Positions 1-9,273 of a stretch of DNA of 44,467 bases are shown here, in pieces. The notes under the pieces are model-generated. The model did not search any database, had not been told where the DNA came from, and was given only the letters and a program-made list of their open reading frames with translations. Position 1 is the first letter of the stretch. The number at the start of each line of letters is the position of its first letter. This DNA comes from Chloroflexota bacterium (GTDB lineage: Bacteria > Chloroflexota > Dormibacteria > CF-121): assembly GCA_005889535.1 (NCBI GenBank), contig VBHC01000134.1, positions 1 through 44,467 of the forward strand. Reading direction: 5' to 3'. The translations under genes and the position numbers were made by a program.

Positions 1-474
1 TGCCGTCCTTTCGTCGGCGCCGCTCTCTATGAACAGGTCGAGGGCCTGGTCGATGAGCTGGCCACCCGTGGGCATCGTCGCGTACACGGGTCCTTCGAGA
101 TCCATGACGTGGACCTCATCGATACCGATACGCCAGGCCGGGTCCTGGCGCGCGTTCATGCGTCATCGTCGATTGCGCGCCTTGACCGGCAACACCGCAT
201 CGTCGACGGCTCCGTCGACCTGAAGTTGTGGGCGCAGGACGTGACCGCCAGTGTGCAGGAGCCGGTGCGGGCGCAATCGCGCTGGATCATCACGGACCTC
301 GGTGAGCTTTCCGTGGAGGGCGACGTCACCGGCCCGCTCCACAAGCCGATGGATCCTGCCCGGCGGCAAGCCCTGGACGCCGAACGACGGAAGCGCCAGC
401 GGGACGACGACGAATTCTGGTCAGCGCTGCAAGCCGTCTCCCGGAACTTCTTGACCGCCACCGGCTCAGGCTGA
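1..474 (+). CDS. hypothetical protein, 5'-truncated by window start
   Basis: Frame 1 is open from base 1 to TGA at 472-474; reads ...YEQVEGLVDELATRGHRRVHGSFEIHDVDLIDTDTPGRVLARVHAS... Confidence 0.5.
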   Translation, partial: CRPFVGAALYEQVEGLVDELATRGHRRVHGSFEIHDVDLIDTDTPGRVLARVHASSSIARLDRQHRIVDGSVDLKLWAQDVTASVQEPVRAQSRWIITDLGELSVEGDVTGPLHKPMDPARRQALDAERRKRQRDDDEFWSALQAVSRNFLTATGSG

Positions 475-532
475 GCACTCCCTGTCCAAAACGTAAGAGC
501 TAGCGAGCGGATTCGCGGCATAATTCGGATCG

Positions 533-2704
533 TTGCGTCCTCTCCGCCAATGCGCCGGCCTGGTTCTGGCTGTTCTGCTCTTCGGGTTTCTCCTCCCGGC
601 GTGTACCAGCCCCGCCGCCGCGGCCGAATTGGCTCCCACGCTCAGCGTCAAAACCATTCGGGGCAGCCGCGTCGCCTTTCAGAATGGCATCCCGGTTCCC
701 ACCTTCTCCTACCAGCCGCGACGCCGCCTCGACCTGAACGGCCGCTGGCGCGTTCAGTCGATGCCGATGGACAATGACCTTTCCCTAACCTCTCGATCGA
801 ACGCGCTCAGGCGGATCGTGGCGGACGCCGACGGCCGCGAACAGCCAACCTTCAACGACACCAGCTGGTCAACCGTCGACGTGCCGGGCAGCTACAATCC
901 TCCGCCCACGACTCCCGGGAAGGGCGCCTGGTATCGCAAGGATTTCGACGTCCCGCCGGACTGGCAGAACCAGACGATCACGCTGAAGTTCGGAGCGGTC
1001 AACTACATCGCGGACGTCTGGCTGAACGGGCACTACCTTGGTTACCACGAGGGCGGCTCCACCCCGTTCGCCTTCGACGTCACCGACGCCGTGCTCCCTG
1101 ACGACGTCAACAGCCTTGCCGTCCGGGTCGACAATCCGCCCTGGGGGACGCGCCAGGACATCGTGCCGTGGGGCCTGACGGACTGGTGGAACTACGGCGG
1201 ACTGACGCAGCCGGTCTGGATGGAGGCGACGCCCTCCGTCTATGCCGTCCGGGCCGACGTCGTGCCGCACCTGGACGGGGCGGACATCGCCGTCACCCTT
1301 CACCAGCGTGGTGGTGACGCGACGCCGGTGCAGGTCGGCCTCGACATCCTGCCGGCGACGGTCGATCCAACCAACCTCACCAATCCCGATCCGGCCAGCC
1401 TGATCCCGTCCGGTGCGCTGCCGCTCGCATCGCAGCGCATCGATGGCGGCCAACTGGGCCATGACGGGACGATTACGGTGCACGCCGCGTTCTCGCTGTC
1501 GAACGCGGACCTCTGGACGCCGCAGTCGCCCGCGCTCTATGTCCTCCAGGTGCAGGTGTTCTGGGAGGAGCGCCGCGTCGACCAGATTTTCGAGACCTTC
1601 GGTCTGCGCCGCATTGCGGTGGACGCAACCTCGCCGCGGCTGCTGCTCAACGGTGACCCGGTCGCCTACGCGGGCGTCGCGCTCCACGATGAACGCGTCT
1701 ATCCAGCGGTCAACGGCCAACCTCGAGGAGGACCGGTCGTCACGCCTGATGACATCCTCCTGCTGCTGGAAAAAGCCGCGGCCACCAACGTCCAGCTGAT
1801 CCGGGCCGACCATCACCCGGCAAATCCCCTGCTGCTGATGCTGGCCGACCGGCTCGGCTACGCGATCTGGGAAGAGATTCCGCTATATCACTACACGCCC
1901 GCGACGTTCGCCATCGCGATGGACCGCGGCATCCCCCAGCAGATGCTGAGTGAGATGGACCTGCGCGATATGAATCATCCCTCGGTGCTCTTTCACGGGC
2001 TGGCCAACGAGTCGACCGGTGGCATCGAACGCGAGCAGGCGCTGGCCGCGCTGCACAACCTCGACCGCTCGATCGATGGCACCCGCTTGACCGGGCAGGC
2101 CGCCTATGGCAACCAGCCGGACGACAACACCTCGCGACCGCTCGACGTCGCCGGCTATACCACGTATTACGGCGTCTTCTACGGGCCGGATGCGGGCCCC
2201 GGCACCGCGCGCGCGATCGAGGTTGCCCATGCCACCTTCCCCAAAAAGCCGATCATGATCGTGGAGTACGGACGCTGGTCGGACAGTCTCGCCGACCAGG
2301 AGGAGCAGCGCCGAATCCTCGCGGATACATACAAGGCGGCGGCCCCCTACCTGGACACCAACGATGGAGGCTTCCTCGGGGCGGCCGTCTGGTGGACGCT
2401 CGACGACTACTGGACCCAACGACCGGGAGGCACGATCGAGCACTTCGGACTCTACAAACCGAACGGTGATCCCCGCCCCGCCGGCCTGCAGGCCACCGCC
2501 CTCTTCAGTGGCGGCGCCGGCCAGGGCGCCAAGCAAAGGATTGTGTCGACCGCCACCGGTCAGGCCCGTCAGCCCGCCGCGCAAGGGCTTCGCTTCCTTG
2601 GATACCTCGCCTACGGCCTGAGCGTAGCGCTCGCCATCCCGGCCATCATCCTGCTGGGGCTGCTCTTGGTCGGGCGTCCCCGGCGGAAGGCCACGGTCTC
2701 GTAG
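533..2704 (+). CDS. glycoside hydrolase family 2 (beta-galactosidase/glucuronidase-like), with N-terminal signal and C-terminal TM segment
   Basis: TTG start; hydrophobic N-terminus LVLAVLLFGFLLPAC; GH2 sugar-binding/jelly-roll features (LNGRWRV, WYRKDFDVP, VWLNGHYLGYHEGGSTPFAFDVTD) and TIM barrel (NHPSVLFHGLANES, KPIMIVEYGRW); C-terminal LSVALAIPAIILLGLLLV. Confidence 0.85.
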   Translation: MRPLRQCAGLVLAVLLFGFLLPACTSPAAAAELAPTLSVKTIRGSRVAFQNGIPVPTFSYQPRRRLDLNGRWRVQSMPMDNDLSLTSRSNALRRIVADADGREQPTFNDTSWSTVDVPGSYNPPPTTPGKGAWYRKDFDVPPDWQNQTITLKFGAVNYIADVWLNGHYLGYHEGGSTPFAFDVTDAVLPDDVNSLAVRVDNPPWGTRQDIVPWGLTDWWNYGGLTQPVWMEATPSVYAVRADVVPHLDGADIAVTLHQRGGDATPVQVGLDILPATVDPTNLTNPDPASLIPSGALPLASQRIDGGQLGHDGTITVHAAFSLSNADLWTPQSPALYVLQVQVFWEERRVDQIFETFGLRRIAVDATSPRLLLNGDPVAYAGVALHDERVYPAVNGQPRGGPVVTPDDILLLLEKAAATNVQLIRADHHPANPLLLMLADRLGYAIWEEIPLYHYTPATFAIAMDRGIPQQMLSEMDLRDMNHPSVLFHGLANESTGGIEREQALAALHNLDRSIDGTRLTGQAAYGNQPDDNTSRPLDVAGYTTYYGVFYGPDAGPGTARAIEVAHATFPKKPIMIVEYGRWSDSLADQEEQRRILADTYKAAAPYLDTNDGGFLGAAVWWTLDDYWTQRPGGTIEHFGLYKPNGDPRPAGLQATALFSGGAGQGAKQRIVSTATGQARQPAAQGLRFLGYLAYGLSVALAIPAIILLGLLLVGRPRRKATVS

Positions 2705-3090
2705 TGCACCAGGTCAGTGGTCGGGTAGTGGCGGTCTCGGTGCGAGCGGCGATCATCGCCGGTGGCTGGATTGGCTTCGCGCTCGGGTTGGTGGCCGGCT
2801 CCGTGCTGGGCGCAACCCTCGCCTGGTTTGCGGGCGCCATCCTTAACTGGCAGCGGGATCTGAGCCTGACGCTGGGTGTGACCGAGCAACTCCTCCCATT
2901 TGGCAGCCAGGTGCCGGTGCTGGAACGGGTGCAGGCCGACTGGTTCATCGTCGTTCCTTTTGCCGGGTTGCTGGTCGGGCTCTTCGCCGCGCTGGTCGGT
3001 GGCCTGATCGGCGGCCTGGTGGCCGCCTCCTATAATCGCTCGCCCTTCGGGGTGGAGGTGCTGGTCGAGGTGCCGGACCAAACCGCCTGA
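2704..3090 (+). CDS. small integral membrane protein, unknown function
   Basis: GTG start directly after the GH2 stop; two to three hydrophobic Gly-rich segments. Confidence 0.6.
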   Translation: MHQVSGRVVAVSVRAAIIAGGWIGFALGLVAGSVLGATLAWFAGAILNWQRDLSLTLGVTEQLLPFGSQVPVLERVQADWFIVVPFAGLLVGLFAALVGGLIGGLVAASYNRSPFGVEVLVEVPDQTA

Positions 3091-3222
3091 CCGGTGCCGC
3101 CCAGGGCCGGCGTCTTTACCGCTTCGTCAGCGATCCGCAACCGGCTGCTGGGCGAACCGGAACCCGTTCTCATGGTCCGCACACGAGATCGCAAGAGATG
3201 ATCGCTAGCCTCAAGCTCAACC

Positions 3223-4251
3223 ATGAGGGGTGGGGACCGCCGCGCGCTGCGCCGACTCGTGATCTATCCGATTGTTGCGCTGCTCCTGATCCTGGTCGGG
3301 AATGCCGCCTATGCCAGCTCCAGCGTGAGCCCGCCTCCGGGCAAGGCGCCGACTCGCCAGCCGTTGCGCGTGACCCGTCCGGCCGCCCTGGCGCCCGCGG
3401 CGAAACCGGCCCCACCGGTGACGACGATCCTGGCCCCCTCGGGGTTCGACCGGCTGAGCGCCGACCTCGCGTTGATCGCCGGAACGAGCGGCGGCCGGGT
3501 TGGGATCAGTCTGCAAGAGCTGAGCGGACCGCGGCGTACGAGCCTGTCCGTCAACGGCGGGCAGAGCTTTGTCGCCGCCAGCACGTACAAGCTGCCATTG
3601 CTGATGGCGGAGGCGCAGCAGATTGCCTCCGGCCAAGCGCGTCCCTCGGACCTGCTGTGCTACGCGCCCGGTGACGCCGAAGACGGCTGGTTCATGGATT
3701 ACCAGCCGGGATCCTGCTTTACGCGCGACCAGCTCGCGCTCCGCACCGGCCGTTACTCCGACAACACGGCGGCCCATATCCTCGTGCGGTACCTCGGCGG
3801 TGCGGACGCGCTCAATCGCTACGCGAAATCGATGGGCATGACGAACTCGGCTCTCTGGACCCCGAATACGACCACACCCGATGATCTCTCGCAGGCCCTG
3901 GTCAGTGAGGCACTCGGCCGGCTGGGGGGCGCCGCCGCGCAGGCATGGCTCTATCCGATCCTGACCCATACCGCCACCGAGCGCGCGATCCCGGCCGGAC
4001 TACCAGCCGGCGTGACCGTGGCCCACAAGACCGGGTCGATGCCCGGGGCGGAGAACGATGCCGCCTACGTCAGGAACGGGCGTATTGCCTACGTGCTGTC
4101 GATCACCGTCGACGGCCTCGACGAAGGCACGGCCTGGTCGCTGATGGCGCGGATCTCGGCCCGGGTCTGGCAGTACGAATCGAGCCGCCCGGACTTCGCC
4201 GCCCCGGTCAGTGTGCCGTCGCCCTCGATCCCGCCCCAGAACCGGCATTAG
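3223..4251 (+). CDS. serine hydrolase, class A beta-lactamase-like fold (Beta-lactamase2 type), secreted
   Basis: STYK (SxxK), YSDNT (SDN) and HKTGS (KTG) motifs in order; N-terminal hydrophobic segment followed by Pro/Ala-rich linker. Confidence 0.82.
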   Translation: MRGGDRRALRRLVIYPIVALLLILVGNAAYASSSVSPPPGKAPTRQPLRVTRPAALAPAAKPAPPVTTILAPSGFDRLSADLALIAGTSGGRVGISLQELSGPRRTSLSVNGGQSFVAASTYKLPLLMAEAQQIASGQARPSDLLCYAPGDAEDGWFMDYQPGSCFTRDQLALRTGRYSDNTAAHILVRYLGGADALNRYAKSMGMTNSALWTPNTTTPDDLSQALVSEALGRLGGAAAQAWLYPILTHTATERAIPAGLPAGVTVAHKTGSMPGAENDAAYVRNGRIAYVLSITVDGLDEGTAWSLMARISARVWQYESSRPDFAAPVSVPSPSIPPQNRH

Positions 4252-4735
4252 CGCTCGCCCGAAGCTCGAAGACGGGGTGTTTGGCGGCGGCGGCATCGGG
4301 ATCGGAGAGGATCTCGCCGAGTCCCAGCAGCGACACCAGCCAACGACCCAGCGGGATGCGGCCGACGTACGGGCCCAGCACGTCTTTGAAAAAGCGCGCG
4401 GTCTCGGCGGTCGACAATTCGATGGCCTCGACCGACTCCGGTCGGCGCTTCACGGTGATCGTGGCTTCACCGGCGGCGCGCAAGTTGCGGACCCAGTTGA
4501 CATCGCCAAACGGACTCTGCACCCAGCGCCGGCCATTGACTTCGACCAGTGCCACCGGCGTTGTGCGGAGCTGGCCGCTCTTGCGGCCGCGGACGGTCAG
4601 CAAGGCGTTGGGACCGAGCGGCGTTCCGATCCGCAACAGGCGGCTGGCGATCGGGTTGAAGATCGATACGAAGGCGGGAACGTGTGCGGGGCGGCCTCCA
4701 TTGGCCGGCTCGCGAAGGGAATCTGGTGACATCAC
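4208..4735 (-). CDS. nitroreductase/deazaflavin(F420)-dependent oxidoreductase, DDN family
   Basis: NPIASRLLRIGTPLGPNALLTVRGRKSGQLRTTPVALVEVNGRRWVQSPFGDVNWVRNLRAAGEATI is characteristic of the DDN/DUF385 family. Confidence 0.85.
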   Translation of the reverse strand: MMSPDSLREPANGGRPAHVPAFVSIFNPIASRLLRIGTPLGPNALLTVRGRKSGQLRTTPVALVEVNGRRWVQSPFGDVNWVRNLRAAGEATITVKRRPESVEAIELSTAETARFFKDVLGPYVGRIPLGRWLVSLLGLGEILSDPDAAAAKHPVFELRASANAGSGAGSRATAH

Positions 4736-4753
4736 GGAAGACCTCCAAAGACT

Positions 4754-4769
4754 TCAATCAAATGATTGA
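4754..4769. promoter_or_regulatory. putative TetR operator upstream of DDN gene
   Basis: Perfect inverted repeat TCAATCA-AA-TGATTGA between the TetR stop and the DDN start. Confidence 0.55.
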
Positions 4770-4807
4770 TTCCAGCATACCACAGAATCAATCAGTTGCT
4801 TGAGGGT

Positions 4808-5410
4808 TCAGGCGGAGGCCGGAAGGGGAGGACGGAGCACCCGCTCCAGCTGTCGAAACGCCTGGTCGACGCGCTGAGAGGAGCCGACCGTGGGCAGCGT
4901 CATGCTGGTGAGCGTGGCCATGATCAATGCCGCCACATCATCGCTGTTGAGCTCGGGCGCGAGCAGCTCGTCCCGGGCGGCCCGCTTCAGCAGACCGCGC
5001 AGGGTCCGGTGCCAGCCATCGTAGGTCTCGCGCATGATCTGGGCCAGCGATGGATCCCGCGCTGAACGAAGCGCCAGCTCGCCCATGACCGCGCCCACTT
5101 GCGGTTCGTCGCGCAGCAGGGTGCGGACCGCTCGGAGGTGACGGCGAAGCGGGTCGGCGGAGGCGCCGTGCGGAGCGAGGGTGGTGCGAAATCGCTGCAT
5201 CGCGTGGGCGATCACGCCGCGAATCAGGGCTTCCTTGGTTGGAAAGTAGTAGTGCAGCGTGGCGATGTTCAGCCCGACCTCGGCTGCCACCTCGCGGGTA
5301 CGAAGCCCCTCGAAGCCGCGTTCGGCGATCTGGTTGAAGGCGGCACGAACGAGCGCCTCGCGGCGGTCTTCCCGATGGCTCTTTGCAGGTCGCACCGCGG
5401 CCGCACTCAT
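4808..5410 (-). CDS. TetR/AcrR family transcriptional regulator
   Basis: REALVRAAFNQIAERGFEGLRTREVAAEVGLNIATLHYYFPTKEALIRGVI (TetR HTH); start placed at MSAAAVRPAKSHRED, not at the longer ORF start. Confidence 0.9.
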   Translation of the reverse strand: MSAAAVRPAKSHREDRREALVRAAFNQIAERGFEGLRTREVAAEVGLNIATLHYYFPTKEALIRGVIAHAMQRFRTTLAPHGASADPLRRHLRAVRTLLRDEPQVGAVMGELALRSARDPSLAQIMRETYDGWHRTLRGLLKRAARDELLAPELNSDDVAALIMATLTSMTLPTVGSSQRVDQAFRQLERVLRPPLPASA

Positions 5411-5414
5411 GATG

Positions 5415-5434
5415 TCAATTAAACACTTGATTGA
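5415..5434. promoter_or_regulatory. putative TetR autoregulatory operator
   Basis: Near-perfect inverted repeat TCAATTAA-acac-TTGATTGA just upstream of the TetR ATG at 5410; same half-site as 4754-4769. Confidence 0.5.
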
Positions 5435-5438
5435 AACG

Positions 5439-5891
5439 CTAGCGTCGTTCGATCCGGCGCCGGCTCTGTCCGGGGCGCCACGACTCGACCACGAGACGGT
5501 CGCCCGCATCATTGAGGTGGGTGAGCACGACCTCGCCGATGTCGATGCGGAAGCGGGCACCCTGGATCGAGTCAGCCGCATCGACCGGAACACCCCGTCC
5601 ACTGATCTTCGCCTCGCCCGGCCAGCCAGCGGGATGCCCCTCGGGCGGGTCTTCGGTTGGACTGTGCAAGGCCAGACGCGAGTCGCGTTGTAGGTCGGAC
5701 AGCTTGCGCGAGCCCGGCATCATCCCGACGTAGAGCTCGCCATTCCCGAATTCGACCTCGATGCCGCTGATCCGCGGCGAACCGTCCTTGCGGAGGGTTG
5801 CCAGGGTCTTGTGTTTCCGGATCGCGAACCGGTCCGCCACCCTGGAGGCGAGTGCCGGCTCTGCGGCCGCAAACTCGGCCCAGCTCGCCAT
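5439..5891 (-). CDS. pyridoxamine 5'-phosphate oxidase (PPOX) family protein
   Basis: KHKTLATLRKDGSPRISGIEVEFGNGELYVGMMPGSRKLSDLQRDSRLALHSPT...AKISGRGV split-barrel flavin-binding pattern. Confidence 0.8.
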   Translation of the reverse strand: MASWAEFAAAEPALASRVADRFAIRKHKTLATLRKDGSPRISGIEVEFGNGELYVGMMPGSRKLSDLQRDSRLALHSPTEDPPEGHPAGWPGEAKISGRGVPVDAADSIQGARFRIDIGEVVLTHLNDAGDRLVVESWRPGQSRRRIERR

Positions 5892-6718
5892 CAGCCAGCC
5901 CCAAACCAGCGCTGGCGCATGGGGAAGAGGTAGCGGTCGGTCAGGAAGTTCAGCACCCGGCGGGCTGTGGCAAAGTTCTCGCTGAGCTCAGCCAGCACGC
6001 CGGCCATCGCCGTCGAACGGTCGGTTGCCTGTTGCGCCACTCGATAGGCGCGCCGACCCAATCGCTCGAGCAGCCAGATCCCATCGTGATGCTCGGCTCG
6101 TTCCCGATCCGCGGCGGCCAGCGCCCGCTCCAGCCGGCCACGCTGCCGCTCGGCGACCAGCCGCTCGGCGGCGTAATCGGGAAAGATGCCGCTCATGAAC
6201 AGCGAAAGGTCGCCCAGCCTTCGGTAGACGGCCGGCCGCTCGGCGTCCGAAACGGCGTCCGCCAGCTCGATCAGCCTCAGCGGGTCGAGTTCGCTGAAGC
6301 GCTGGCGTCGCCAGCCGCGAGCGGTCTGCACGAGCACACTGCCACTGCTCACGTGGCTGTACGACGCGAGCAGCTCGGCCAGGAACAATCGCCGGAGAGG
6401 ACCGGTACTGAATTCTCGAAGGTCACCTACAGCGAAGACGGGCACCCGCTGTCGCGGACCGACCCACTCTTCGACAAACGCCGCCGCCCCCAGGTCGCGA
6501 ACCGCCCGGTGAATCAGTACGGCGAAGAGGAGGAACGGCGAGCCCCGCAGAAGCGGATCTCGGCCAGGCGTGCCGAACAGTGTCCGGAATACGGCGGGAC
6601 TGTCGATCAGCGCCTCGATCCGCTCGGGATCGGTTCGGGCTCCCACTGATTCGGGGGCGCCCGCCAGCAGGCCGAGGTCCGCATCCGAAAGATGTTCGAG
6701 ATAGAGGCGACCAACCAT
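5891..6718 (-). CDS. conserved-looking hypothetical protein, mostly helical
   Basis: 275-aa ORF, 1-nt overlap with PPOX gene; long helical sequence without a family motif I can name. Confidence 0.65.
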   Translation of the reverse strand: MVGRLYLEHLSDADLGLLAGAPESVGARTDPERIEALIDSPAVFRTLFGTPGRDPLLRGSPFLLFAVLIHRAVRDLGAAAFVEEWVGPRQRVPVFAVGDLREFSTGPLRRLFLAELLASYSHVSSGSVLVQTARGWRRQRFSELDPLRLIELADAVSDAERPAVYRRLGDLSLFMSGIFPDYAAERLVAERQRGRLERALAAADRERAEHHDGIWLLERLGRRAYRVAQQATDRSTAMAGVLAELSENFATARRVLNFLTDRYLFPMRQRWFGAG

Positions 6719-6757
6719 CCCTCATATCATGGACGGCGCTTAGACTTAGCGCGCCCA

Positions 6758-7396
6758 ATGCCCCGGCCCGATGACGAGTGTCCCTACCCAAAACCATTCC
6801 CAGCGGAGTTCACGGCCTGTCCGGCATACCAGGCGCGGCAGTTCATCCCGCTCGACACCATGTACCAGCCGCTTGAACCGGTGCTGACCTGCCGTCACCT
6901 GGTGACCCGGGCGCTACCCCAGCGACATCGATGGTATGCGGGCTGCTCGATCGGAGACGCCGAAGCGCGGCGACGCTGGGCGAACGAAGTCGGAGTGGCT
7001 CGCCTGGAGCGGATTCGCACGATTCAACGCGAGCTCGGCGCCGCCATCGCACCCTTCGGCGGCCGGCTCTGGGAGATGAAGGGTCAGCAGCTGCGGGCCT
7101 TTCACGACGGTCAGGATGCCGGCCCGGCGACGGAAGCACTTCGTCACCTGGCCGGCGAGATGACCACCGACCTCCAGGCATTCCTGGAGGAGCACAACAC
7201 GGCGTTCACCGACATCGACATGCCGGTCGATGCCGCCCTTCGCTTGATCACCGTTGCTGTCGACCGGTTCATCGATACCAAGTTCGCCACCGAGGTCAGT
7301 TTCGAGGTGCCGGACGACGTCCTGCGGCGGTTTCCCGAGCCGGTGCGCACCTTCTTCGACCCCGCTTCAGCGGAACCGCCCCGGCCAAACTCCTGA
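6758..7396 (+). CDS. hypothetical protein with N-terminal four-cysteine motif
   Basis: MPRPDDECPYPKPFPAEFTACPAYQARQFIPLDTMYQPLEPVLTCRHLVTRALPQRHRWYAGCSIGDAEARRRW; divergent from 5891-6718. Confidence 0.65.
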   Translation: MPRPDDECPYPKPFPAEFTACPAYQARQFIPLDTMYQPLEPVLTCRHLVTRALPQRHRWYAGCSIGDAEARRRWANEVGVARLERIRTIQRELGAAIAPFGGRLWEMKGQQLRAFHDGQDAGPATEALRHLAGEMTTDLQAFLEEHNTAFTDIDMPVDAALRLITVAVDRFIDTKFATEVSFEVPDDVLRRFPEPVRTFFDPASAEPPRPNS

Positions 7397-7418
7397 GGCC
7401 GGCAACGGGCCCCAGGCG

Positions 7419-7850
7419 TTAGCTGCGCCCTTCGCTCGCTTCGGCCTTTTTGGCGAGGCCCTGAAGTAATGGCGGAAACGTGTCGGCGATCTGCCGGCTC
7501 ATCATTCCGCCAACCAGTCCACCGAGCGGGCCGCCCACCCGGATGCCCTGGCTGATGGTGGTGTTACCGGCCGGCCCGGCGGCCACCTGGCATTCGAAGG
7601 CGAATCGCGTCAGTGGGATGACCGTCGTTTCCAGCCGGAACGATTTTCCCGGCACGACATCGGTCAGCTGAATCTGGCGGGTGCCCTGTTTCGTTTTCAT
7701 CGTCCCTGTGGTTCCGGCGGCGAATGGTCCATTGAGCGCCATGGCCTGGACGTCTGAATTCCATTGTGGCCAGGTCGACGTGTCCGACCAGATCCTCCAG
7801 ACCGCCTCGGGACTTGCCTTGGTCTCGACCGAGCGTTGCTGCTCCGCCAT
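7419..7850 (-). CDS. SRPBCC family protein (polyketide cyclase/dehydrase-like)
   Basis: MAEQQRSVETKASPEAVWRIWSDTSTWPQWNSDVQAM...GPFAAGTTGTMKTKQG START/SRPBCC pattern; true start is the internal ATG. Confidence 0.83.
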   Translation of the reverse strand: MAEQQRSVETKASPEAVWRIWSDTSTWPQWNSDVQAMALNGPFAAGTTGTMKTKQGTRQIQLTDVVPGKSFRLETTVIPLTRFAFECQVAAGPAGNTTISQGIRVGGPLGGLVGGMMSRQIADTFPPLLQGLAKKAEASEGRS

Positions 7851-7852
7851 GC

Positions 7853-9214
7853 CTATCCCTCCATGCTTGCTTTGCGCGGCCGCGCCCCGCCGCGATTGAG
7901 GACGATGTATACCAGGCCCGCGACCAGGAAGCCGATGAAATAGCCGAAATCTGCACCGCCGAACAGAGCGGCGAAGGGCCCTTTGGCGAAGGTCTCCGAT
8001 ATGAAGAGGAGGGAGACCAGCAGGCCGATGGCGAAGGCGATCGGGCCCGTCCGGTTCCAGTCGGGCGCCCCGCTGAATCCCATCGGCTCGCGGTGCCTGA
8101 ACCCGTAATAGTCGATCAACACCACAGCGAGCCAGGGCATGATCCAGTAGTCGAGGACGATCAGAAAGTTCTGATAGTTCTGGGTGAAGTTCTGGTACCC
8201 GACCAGCGCGAGGATGAATCCGAGGACGCCGCCGATAACCGCGAGCTGCCAGCGGGGCAGCCGCACGTCGAGGACCTTCGCCGACATGGTGTTGGAGTAG
8301 AGGTTGAGAACGTTGGCGGTCGTCGCCCCCAGGATGACGGCGATGACGGCAAACGCGCCGAAGCCGCCCATCGCCACCTTGAGCGCCGCAATCGGCGTGG
8401 TCGCGCCTGGCGCCAGGATCGCGACGAGCATCCCGACGACCTCGGTCAAGAAGGAGGCCAGCGCCGCCCCGATGAAGACGTAGATCGCGATGTACGAGCG
8501 TGAGGTGATCTCGGGAAGGTAGCGCGAGTAGTCGGAAGCATAGGGCGACCAGCTCATGATGTAGGAGAAGGAGACGGCCAGCACGATCCCGAACAATGCC
8601 ACGGTGCTTCCCACCGGCTTGGGATGCCACGCAGCGATGGCGGAGCCGTGTGTCAGCGCGATCACCGTGGCGATGGCGAAGAGCACGCCGAGGATGAGCG
8701 CCATGTAGCGTTCGAACGCCTGGATCAGGTTGTGTCCGTAGATGACGAGCAGGGTCTGCGCAGCAACCAGGATGACGGCCGCTGCGGGGAAGGGCAACCC
8801 GGGAACGAGCAGCTGGATGGCGAAGCTGCCGAGGATGGTGTTCACGGTGAACCAACCCGCCGTGCTCAACCAATTCAGCGCCGCCGGGAGATAGCCGCCC
8901 ACGCGGCCGAAGGCTCGGCGCCCGATGAACATCTGTGGATACCCGGCCGCCGGCCCCATCGCGGCCGACCAGGCCAGCACCAGCCCGCCGAGGATATTTC
9001 CCAGCGACAGCGCAATGATGGACGGCCACAGCGATAGGCCGAGGACGCGCACCGGCAGAAACCCGATCGCGTAGTCGGCGATGGTCAGGTTGGCCGCCAG
9101 CCAAAGCCAGAGCAGCTGGCGGCTGTGGCCGTGCCGCTCGGCGAACGGAATATGCTCGATGGAGTACGGCTCGGGAATCGCCACCCGGTCGCCGTATCGA
9201 GCGGACTCATCCAC
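7853..9214 (-). CDS. cytosine/purine permease, NCS1 family
   Basis: About 12 hydrophobic segments; N-terminal VAIPEPYSIEHIPFAERHG...WLAANLTIADYAIG and NWLSTAGWFTVNTILGSFAI typical of NCS1 cytosine permeases. Confidence 0.85.
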   Translation of the reverse strand: MDESARYGDRVAIPEPYSIEHIPFAERHGHSRQLLWLWLAANLTIADYAIGFLPVRVLGLSLWPSIIALSLGNILGGLVLAWSAAMGPAAGYPQMFIGRRAFGRVGGYLPAALNWLSTAGWFTVNTILGSFAIQLLVPGLPFPAAAVILVAAQTLLVIYGHNLIQAFERYMALILGVLFAIATVIALTHGSAIAAWHPKPVGSTVALFGIVLAVSFSYIMSWSPYASDYSRYLPEITSRSYIAIYVFIGAALASFLTEVVGMLVAILAPGATTPIAALKVAMGGFGAFAVIAVILGATTANVLNLYSNTMSAKVLDVRLPRWQLAVIGGVLGFILALVGYQNFTQNYQNFLIVLDYWIMPWLAVVLIDYYGFRHREPMGFSGAPDWNRTGPIAFAIGLLVSLLFISETFAKGPFAALFGGADFGYFIGFLVAGLVYIVLNRGGARPRKASMEG

Positions 9215-9245
9215 CGCTTAACAGCCTAACAAGCCCCCCAACGGC

Positions 9246-9273
9246 TGTCGATTCGAGGGCTCCGCTGTTCGTC
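9246..9273 (+). promoter_or_regulatory. putative ECF42-type promoter upstream of DGPF gene
   Basis: TGTCGA (9246-9251) - 18 nt - CGTC (9270-9273), 52 nt before ATG 9326. Confidence 0.5.

Noticed and set aside
869-1816. Long antisense ORF (315 aa) opposite the GH2 gene, and similar long antisense ORFs (e.g. 31100-32200, 41593-42669, 7766-8503)
   Set aside because: High-GC codon-position artefact: Arg/Gly/Asp-rich, no motif, and each lies opposite a convincingly conserved protein.
3223-4251. Antibiotic-resistance class A beta-lactamase
   Set aside because: SxxK, SDN and KTG are present but I could not identify the usual ExxLN omega-loop motif, so only a general serine hydrolase call is supported.
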